Shown here in pieces: positions 6,827 through 11,448 of a stretch of DNA of 11,448 bases (position 1 is its first letter; every line of letters starts with the position of its first letter). The notes under the pieces were generated by a model, which was not told the origin of the DNA, ran no database searches, and was given only the letters and a program-made list of their open reading frames with translations. Source of the stretch: Opitutia bacterium (GTDB lineage: Bacteria > Verrucomicrobiota > Verrucomicrobiia > Opitutales > Opitutaceae); NCBI GenBank assembly GCA_025351035.1, contig JANXWT010000170.1:1-11448 (forward strand). Direction: 5' to 3'. The position numbers and the translations under genes are program-made.

Positions 6827-7348
6827 TCACGGCCCCAACTCGGCGGACACGGCGCGGAAACTCGCGTTGAGCTGGCCCGGACTCGCACGGTCGACCGTCA
6901 GCGAGAATTGTTCCAGCCCGATATACGGCGACCGCTGCGCCAACTCGCCGTAGAACCGGAGCAGTGCCGCCAGATCAACGCGGCGGAAATTGATCTGCAC
7001 GGTGTGGAACGCGAACTGGTCGGTGCGCTCCGTGCGCTGCGAATTGATGTCCGCCGTCAGCCCCGCCCGGGCAGAAATGGCGTTGAGTTCACCGACCAGC
7101 CGGGTGGCGTTGAGGGTCTTCGCCGGGTCGAGGCTCTTCGTGGCCGCCGCCGCCTTGGCCTCGATGCTTGGGCGGTTGGTCAGCCACGTCTGCTGGGCCG
7201 TCAGCTCCGCGCGCACGCTGCGCCATTCGTCCCAGCGTTGCTGTCCGCGGTTGCGCAGCCCGCTGCCCCAGATGAGCAGCGCCAGCGCTGCGAAGACCAC
7301 GAGCAGGAGTTTCTCGCGCAGGGCGCGACCGAGGAAAAATTGTTTCAT
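6827..7348 (-). CDS. gspM: Type II secretion system protein GspM-like (assembly platform)
   Basis: The 173 residues have the GspM/PilO-type layout: a short cytoplasmic N-terminus (MKQFFLGRALREK), one transmembrane helix (about 13-28), an Arg/Gln-rich coiled-coil-like region (about 35-95) and a C-terminal alpha/beta periplasmic domain (about 96-173). In this family the protein partners with GspL in the inner-membrane platform that transmits the motion of the GspE ATPase. Sequence similarity in GspM is always low, so the call rests on topology, size and position as last gene after a GspL-like gene. Its ATG overlaps the stop of gspL by four bases (ATGA). A strong AAGGAGGG Shine-Dalgarno sits 6 bases before the start (minus strand 7362-7355), inside the end of gspL. 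Confidence 0.8.
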   Translation of the reverse strand: MKQFFLGRALREKLLLVVFAALALLIWGSGLRNRGQQRWDEWRSVRAELTAQQTWLTNRPSIEAKAAAATKSLDPAKTLNATRLVGELNAISARAGLTADINSQRTERTDQFAFHTVQINFRRVDLAALLRFYGELAQRSPYIGLEQFSLTVDRASPGQLNASFRAVSAELGP

Positions 7349-8487
7349 GTCCCACCCTCCTTTTGCAGTGATCCCGGCTTGAACGTGATCGTGAGGGTGA
7401 ACGACGTGACGCCCTCGCGCGAACGCAGGTCGCGCACCTCGACGCCCGCGAAGTCCGGCGTCGCCCGCAGCACTGCCTCGAACTGGCCGACATCTGGCGC
7501 GCTGGTCGTCTGCGCCTCAACCTCCAGCGACCAGGGCCCCGTGGTCGTCGCGCGCACGAACACGATCGGATCGGGGCGGCTCCGGTTCACCAGCGCGAGC
7601 ATCTCGAATGGTTTCAGTCGCGAACGCGTCAATTCACCGATCTTCGTCGCGAGCGCTTGCGCCGTTTCGATCTTTTGCACCTCCGCGGCCTGTTGCTGCA
7701 CCACGCCCTTCACGTTCTGCATCTTGAATCCCGCGCCGAACAACCCCAACTCCAGCACGAGCGCCGCGGCCAAGCCGCCCGCGCAAATCTGAAAGGCCCG
7801 CCACAGTCGCAGATCGCGCTTTCGCGTCTGCTGCTGCTGCGCCAGAAAATCCTTGTCGCGCACGTCGGCCCGGCCGGTCTCGGCGGCTGAGAGCGTCAGC
7901 GCCGCGTTCTTCAACTCCAGACTGACCGTGCCCTTCGTCACCGAATGAACCGCCAGAGCCGCACCGGAAAATTCCTGCACAGCCGCGGCGGCCAGCCCGG
8001 TCCGCGCTTGCAGATCCGCGAACAACGCCGGGCGCGCCGCCGCCGCTCCCGCCTCGTCGGTCTCGCGCGCCAGCACGGCGACCGGCAGCGAATCGCGGCC
8101 ATTCCAGGCGACGGCGGTCAGTCGCCCGGGCTCGGTCCAGACGCGGATCGTCGGCGCTTCCGGCGCATTGCCCAGCAGTGCGAGAAAACCCGGCAAGACT
8201 GCGGAAGCCGCCGGCCAGCCAGCGGTTTCGTCGGAGGAAAATCTTTTCCGATACGCCGCATAGATCAGCGCGCGGTCGCCGGCCGGGGCCGCGACGTAGC
8301 CGTGGTAAAGTTGCGCAACCGGAAACGGCGCGGCGTTTTCCAGCGCCAGTTCCACCTGCGGACCGGCGGGCGCGTCCGCCACCAAGGGCACCGTGCGCAC
8401 GAAAAAACGCTCCGCGGGCAGCAAGATAACCGGCGGAGCCGGCGGCGGGGTGGATTTGTGGTCGGACATGCCGGGGGATTTGGTCAT
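7345..8487 (-). CDS. gspL: Type II secretion system protein GspL-like (actin-like cytoplasmic domain plus membrane anchor)
   Basis: The 380 residues fit GspL: a cytoplasmic region (1 to about 228) beginning near VILLPAERFFVRTVPL, which matches the first strand of the GspL actin-like fold; a single transmembrane helix (about 231-253); a short coiled coil (about 256-290); and a periplasmic ferredoxin-like domain (about 291-371). GspL docks the GspE ATPase to the platform and pairs with GspM. The N-terminus carries PPPAPP (residues 14-19), a strong EF-P-dependent stalling sequence. The chosen ATG overlaps the gspK stop as ATGA, the same arrangement as at two other junctions of this operon. A second in-frame ATG at 8469 is possible. 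Overall identity to well-studied GspL is low, so a merged PilM/PilN-like designation would be an alternative. Confidence 0.75.
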   Translation of the reverse strand: MTKSPGMSDHKSTPPPAPPVILLPAERFFVRTVPLVADAPAGPQVELALENAAPFPVAQLYHGYVAAPAGDRALIYAAYRKRFSSDETAGWPAASAVLPGFLALLGNAPEAPTIRVWTEPGRLTAVAWNGRDSLPVAVLARETDEAGAAAARPALFADLQARTGLAAAAVQEFSGAALAVHSVTKGTVSLELKNAALTLSAAETGRADVRDKDFLAQQQQTRKRDLRLWRAFQICAGGLAAALVLELGLFGAGFKMQNVKGVVQQQAAEVQKIETAQALATKIGELTRSRLKPFEMLALVNRSRPDPIVFVRATTTGPWSLEVEAQTTSAPDVGQFEAVLRATPDFAGVEVRDLRSREGVTSFTLTITFKPGSLQKEGGT

Positions 8488-9620
8488 TGGACGGGATCGC
8501 TGGGCTCCGCGTCCTCGACAATCTCCAATACCTTGAACGGGTAGTCCAACTTTTTGCTGCTGATCTCCGCAACTCCCCTGATCATGCCCGCGGTGGCCGC
8601 TGCCGGTGCCGCTGGCTGGTCTGCACTTGGAGTCGGCGGATTCTGCTCGCCTTCGGCCGGCAGCGCGGGAGTCGGTGCATACGTCGCCCCGCCCGCCGGT
8701 GCGACGACGGCGACAAGACGATAAACCGCCGCGCCATCGCGCACGGTGATCTTGATGCGCAGCGCGCGCACGTCTGCGCCAAACGTTTGGAGTGGCGCCG
8801 CCCCGCCGACGACGGCAGCAGCCTCGCTCACCGAGTTGAAATAGCCGACCCCGCCGCTCTTCGCCTGTTGGCGTGCGTAAGCCTTCAGCGCGGCGGACTG
8901 CCCGGTGTCGAGCCCCGCCGCCGCGAGCACTGCGGAAGACGCGGAATTGATGTTCACGCGGTCGAAGGAGTAGAGTGAGGCGCTGGCGCGCAGCTCCTGC
9001 AGCAATTCCGTCGGCCGGCCGGTTTCGTCAAAAAAGAAATCCCGCGCCACCTGCACCGCCGCCAATTCGCCGAACGAACGCAACGGCCGCAGTGCCGCCC
9101 GGTGCGGCAAGGCGGCGCGCTGGTAATTCTGCGCGTCGGTCTCGATGCCGGTCGCAAGATGCTCGGCCTGCGTCCAACCCAGCAGCGCGTCGGCCACGCG
9201 CTCAGCCTCGGTCCGCGTGAGCCCGAGCTGCAGCAGCAGATTGAGCAGGCCGGTGGCGTCGGCGCGAGGCAGCGAGACCTTGCCGCTCTCGTCCTCGTAT
9301 TCGACCGTTACCACTTGCCCGCCCGCCGGCTCGTAGCCGGCGTATCCGAGCGGATCAGTCCATCCTTGGGCCGGGCTGTGCAACGCACCATCGGTCGCGA
9401 GGAATTCCGCGAGCACCGCCAGGGTTACTTCAAGCGCCGAGTAAGCTTCGCGCCGCAGCCGCGCCTGATCGGACGCGCGCGCGTCGGCCAACATTTCCGT
9501 GCCCGCCCGCTGGACGAATTTCGTCAGCAAAAACGACGCGAGGAAAACCGTGAGCAACATCAGAATGATGACCGAACCGGTTTGGCAGCGACGCCCGAGA
9601 GTATGGGGGAGACGGCTCAT
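8484..9620 (-). CDS. gspK: Type II secretion system minor pseudopilin GspK
   Basis: The 378 residues match GspK in size. The N-terminus is basic (RLPHTLGRRCQTG), then a probable prepilin-peptidase site Gly15/Ser16 and a hydrophobic helix (about 16-34). The Glu at +5 is absent, as is normal for GspK but not for other pseudopilins. The body has a helical region with the ADALLGWTQ motif (about 143-151), typical of the GspK inserted domain, and a second typical block, RVNINSASSAVLAA (about 221-234). A Pro/Ala-rich low-complexity stretch (about 308-345) precedes the last strands. GspK caps the pseudopilus tip with GspI and GspJ. The gene starts 6 bp after the gspJ stop without a Shine-Dalgarno and ends in an ATGA overlap with gspL. 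Confidence 0.93.
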   Translation of the reverse strand: MSRLPHTLGRRCQTGSVIILMLLTVFLASFLLTKFVQRAGTEMLADARASDQARLRREAYSALEVTLAVLAEFLATDGALHSPAQGWTDPLGYAGYEPAGGQVVTVEYEDESGKVSLPRADATGLLNLLLQLGLTRTEAERVADALLGWTQAEHLATGIETDAQNYQRAALPHRAALRPLRSFGELAAVQVARDFFFDETGRPTELLQELRASASLYSFDRVNINSASSAVLAAAGLDTGQSAALKAYARQQAKSGGVGYFNSVSEAAAVVGGAAPLQTFGADVRALRIKITVRDGAAVYRLVAVVAPAGGATYAPTPALPAEGEQNPPTPSADQPAAPAAATAGMIRGVAEISSKKLDYPFKVLEIVEDAEPSDPVQ

Positions 9621-9626
9621 ATCGGG

Positions 9627-10286
9627 CTAGAATGCCGGCAGCGCGCCCGTCGTCGCGGGCAGCGTGATCGCGGTCTCCGCCGTCAGCTTGTCGTGGGTGA
9701 AGCGCAGGCGGATGCGCTCGGGCATCTGCCACTTTCCCGCGGCGTCCCGTTGCAAGCGCGGCTGGTTCTGCCAGCTCTTGAAGTCGGCGTTGTAGTAGTC
9801 GTAGCTCAACGCCGTCACGAGCGGCGTGAGCACGAGCCCGCGCGGCGGGTCGTCGGCAAACCGCGTCTCAAGGCGCGAGTGCCAGTAGAGCAACAGTCCC
9901 TTGCCGTCCTGCACGGCAAGCGCACAGACGACATCGGGCAGCGGGGCCTCCCCGGGCCACGGCAGCACGCGGTCGCCCTCGGGCAGCTCGAAAGTCAGCG
10001 TGGCCTCGGTGGCGCTCGACGGGAGTCTGCTCTCCTGCGGCGTCAGGGCCGTGGTGGCGGCAGCGAGCGCGCCCGGCGCGATGGCCGCATTGCGCACGAG
10101 GCGTTCGACATGCCGCGTGACCGCCCGCACATGCTGCTCGAAAAGACGCTGGTCGCCGTTCTGGCCCCAGATTTCGCCCATCGAAAAAATGAAGACGTTC
10201 AGCGCGAGCAGCAGCGCGCCGAGCATCGCGACGGCCACGAGAATTTCCACCAGCGAAAAACCGCGGAGAGGGCCGCGTGGCTTCAT
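9627..10286 (-). CDS. gspJ: Type II secretion system minor pseudopilin GspJ
   Basis: The 219 residues include a class III-type prepilin leader, MKPRGPLRG, then FSLVEILVAVAMLGALLL, so cleavage is expected after Gly9 with the conserved Glu14 at +5. The hydrophobic helix is about 10-32. The rest is a beta-rich globular domain of the size usual for GspJ, the tip-complex subunit that binds GspI and GspK. The subunit name comes from order (after gspI, before gspK) and length. The ATG at 10286 overlaps the gspI stop (ATGA), and a GGAGGG Shine-Dalgarno (minus strand 10300-10295) lies 8 bases upstream, so this start is firm even though the open frame extends 42 codons further. Confidence 0.9.
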   Translation of the reverse strand: MKPRGPLRGFSLVEILVAVAMLGALLLALNVFIFSMGEIWGQNGDQRLFEQHVRAVTRHVERLVRNAAIAPGALAAATTALTPQESRLPSSATEATLTFELPEGDRVLPWPGEAPLPDVVCALAVQDGKGLLLYWHSRLETRFADDPPRGLVLTPLVTALSYDYYNADFKSWQNQPRLQRDAAGKWQMPERIRLRFTHDKLTAETAITLPATTGALPAF

Positions 10287-10753
10287 GGCTTTTTCCCTCC
10301 GGACGGCTGCCCCTGGCCCAACTTCTTGAGACCGGCCGCACGCAATTTGTCGCGCGCGGCCGGATCGGACCACGTCGGCCGCAGCAACATGAAGATTTCC
10401 TCCTGCGCCCACGGCTTGCCGTTGCCGGCATCGCGGAGCTCGCAGGTGAACGCGACGCGAAACAAATCGGCGATCTCGGCCTCGGCGATGGTCGCCTTCC
10501 AGTGCGCCGTGCGGTTGTCGGGCAGCCGGAAGTCGCCGCCGGCTTCTGCTATTGTCCGGTCGGGCTCGCTGAGCAACTGGGCGCGGACGAGGCGCAGATC
10601 CTGCGCGTGCTCGTTGCGGCGCGACACCGCGTCGTAACTGGAGATGATATTGAGGTAGGTCGCGCTCAGCACGACGGCAGCGAGGGCGAAGATCGCGAGG
10701 CTCGCCAGCACTTCCAGCAAAGTGAACGCGGAGGATGTTCGGCGAAGCGGCAT
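10283..10753 (-). CDS. gspI: Type II secretion system minor pseudopilin GspI
   Basis: The 156 residues begin with a prepilin leader, MPLRRTSSA, followed by FTLLEVLASLAIFALAAVVL. The FTLLE block with Glu14 at +5 is the pseudopilin signature, and the length suits GspI, which nucleates the GspI-J-K tip complex. The residue before the cleavage site is Ala9 (GCG), whereas the prepilin peptidase normally requires Gly. The ATG at 10753 is one base after the gspH stop, with an AGGA Shine-Dalgarno in the end of gspH. The frame stays open to 10999, but that extension is only the antisense-like frame of gspH. The C-terminus is Lys/Gly rich (GQPSGGKKP) and overlaps the start of gspJ. Confidence 0.9.
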   Translation of the reverse strand: MPLRRTSSAFTLLEVLASLAIFALAAVVLSATYLNIISSYDAVSRRNEHAQDLRLVRAQLLSEPDRTIAEAGGDFRLPDNRTAHWKATIAEAEIADLFRVAFTCELRDAGNGKPWAQEEIFMLLRPTWSDPAARDKLRAAGLKKLGQGQPSGGKKP

Positions 10754-10754
10754 G

Positions 10755-11282
10755 TTATTTCCTGACTGTGAGCACGGGCGCGCACGTCCACGGGTCGATG
10801 GCAAGGGCCTGCGCGGGCGCGCCGCTGCGGAGAATCTGCACGCGCACGGCGTCGCAAGTGCCGTCGGCGTAGAACCGGAGCAGGGACGCTTCCTGCGTCT
10901 CGACGAGCTGGCCGCCGAGCAAAATCGAGCTGCCGGCAAGTGGCTGGAGAAATTGCACCCTGACGCCGGCCGGCAATTCCCTGTGCTGCCGGGCGGCACT
11001 GTCGCCCCAGAAGAGCTGGCGTTTCGTTTTGTCGAAGCGGAGCTCGACCATCCGGTTGCCGGTCAGCGCTTGCTCGCGGGCGGCAACGACGGAGTCCCAG
11101 AACATCCGGTCGGGTTCGTCGCCGGCCATCGCGCGGAGCATGGAGTTCGCACCCGGGATCAACAGCGTGGCGACGAGCACCACGAGGGCGAGGACGAGAA
11201 TTATTTCAACCAGCGTGAAGCCGCCGCGTCTGCAAGGCCGCGCGTGCCGACTTAGGCGGTTTTGTTTAGCCACGGGTTTCAC
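10755..11282 (-). CDS. gspH: Type II secretion system minor pseudopilin GspH
   Basis: The 175 residues carry a long basic leader ending in CRRGG, then FTLVEIILVLALVVLVATLL, so prepilin peptidase should cleave after Gly21, leaving Phe22 with Glu26 at +5. The globular part has the FWDSVVAAREQALTGNRMVELRFD segment, split here as a helix (about 61-74) then a strand, typical of GspH, which joins the tip complex to the GspG shaft. No ATG is available: the possible starts are GTG at 11282 or GTG at 11273. I list the first, which gives a 21-residue leader. Both lie inside the left arm of the inverted repeat at 11269-11359, so the first codons of gspH are repeat-derived. There is no Shine-Dalgarno. 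The stop lies one base before the gspI start. Confidence 0.87.
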   Translation of the reverse strand: MKPVAKQNRLSRHARPCRRGGFTLVEIILVLALVVLVATLLIPGANSMLRAMAGDEPDRMFWDSVVAAREQALTGNRMVELRFDKTKRQLFWGDSAARQHRELPAGVRVQFLQPLAGSSILLGGQLVETQEASLLRFYADGTCDAVRVQILRSGAPAQALAIDPWTCAPVLTVRK

Positions 11283-11359
11283 GAATAGAAACGGATAAGT
11301 TCGGAACCAGACGGAAGGTAATCGCAGTCTGATCCGTCTTCATCCGTGTGATCCGCTGT
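11269..11359. repeat. Imperfect inverted repeat between gspG and gspH, dispersed-repeat-like
   Basis: A left arm (11269-11299) and the reverse complement of a right arm (11329-11359) match at 20 of 31 positions without gaps, by hand alignment. The shared core includes ACGGAT. The arms contain phrases such as CATCCGTGTGATCCG and CCACGGGTTTCACGAAT, which resemble the short ATCCGTG-type intergenic repeats I recall as numerous in Verrucomicrobia and some other bacteria. A 29-bp spacer separates the arms. The left arm includes the start codon and first codons of gspH on the minus strand. Copy number in the genome cannot be seen here. Confidence 0.65.
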
Positions 11360-11430
11360 CAAGGGAAAGTCACCGACACCGGAATGAGGTTGAGACGGTA
11401 ACGAGGCGGCCCGTTTGTCGGTGGATTCGC

Positions 11431-11448
11431 TCACCAGTTGCCGATGTC
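11431..11448 (-). CDS. gspG: Last five codons of the major pseudopilin GspG (truncated by window edge)
   Basis: Reading leftward from the window edge gives Asp-Ile-Gly-Asn-Trp and then TGA (11433-11431). DIGNW is the usual C-terminal end of the calcium-binding loop of GspG, the major shaft subunit of the T2SS pseudopilus. A gspG gene is also what the canonical G-H-I-J-K-L-M order predicts at this spot. Five residues alone would prove little; the position makes the call credible. The gap to the gspH start is about 148 bp, much longer than every other junction of the operon. Confidence 0.6.
   Translation of the reverse strand, partial: DIGNW

Noticed and set aside
9102..10637. Plus-strand open frame of 511 codons opposite gspI, gspJ and gspK
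   Set aside because: It is Arg/Gln/Ala-rich translation with no domain, running across three real pseudopilin genes on the other strand. This is typical of high-GC antisense frames.
11371..11423. 8-bp inverted pair CACCGACA (11371-11378) and TGTCGGTG (11416-11423)
   Set aside because: The loop is 37 bases and there is no T-run, so it is not a convincing terminator. It may be chance in a non-coding spacer.
11283..11436. Minus-strand 50-codon frame starting with GTG in the gspG-gspH spacer
   Set aside because: It is largely a translation of the inverted repeat (DHTDEDGSD-type peptide), with no start signal. Such frames are common artefacts of this kind of repeat.

Overview
This window is a high-GC bacterial chromosomal segment that most resembles Verrucomicrobiota, probably an Opitutales-type organism. 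The clues are an LpxC-FabZ fusion next to lpxA, an exported protein with a PEP-CTERM-type tail, an EF-P with an Asn at the loop tip, a seven-gene pseudopilin and assembly-platform cluster, and scarce Shine-Dalgarno sequences ahead of first genes. The lineage is inferred from gene content recalled from memory, not from any search.

Layout, left to right: (1) the 3' end of a small membrane-associated protein (to 245, +). (2) A 255-bp AT-richer gap. (3) A PEP-CTERM exported protein (501-1520, +) with clearly lower GC than its neighbours. (4) A small DUF971 protein (1619-1930, +), convergent with (5) the lipid A operon lpxC/fabZ-lpxA (4067 to 1943, -). (6) A 217-bp divergent intergenic region, then efp (4285-4842, +) with a clear intrinsic terminator. 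(7) A convergent cysteine-synthase-family PLP enzyme (5972-4896, -) and a beta-class carbonic anhydrase (6766-6122, -). (8) A type II secretion system (T2SS) run on the minus strand, read from the right edge: the last codons of gspG, then gspH, I, J, K, L and M, down to 6827. Its genes are tightly coupled, with three 4-base ATGA overlaps and gaps of 1 and 6 bp. The one exception is the gspG-gspH junction, where an imperfect inverted repeat of dispersed-repeat character is present and supplies the gspH start codon.

Functionally the window joins outer-membrane lipid A synthesis (LpxC and LpxA, with FabZ making acyl chains), translation of proline-rich proteins (EF-P), sulfur amino-acid and CO2/bicarbonate metabolism, and protein export across the outer membrane (T2SS). 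I found no phage, CRISPR, insertion sequence, toxin-antitoxin or RNA gene, and nothing I can defend as a wholly new system. The most interesting non-gene structure is the inverted repeat inside the T2SS operon. Other points worth checking are the EF-P loop-tip residue, an Ala at the prepilin cleavage site of GspI, and a cysteine cluster at the tail of the PLP enzyme.
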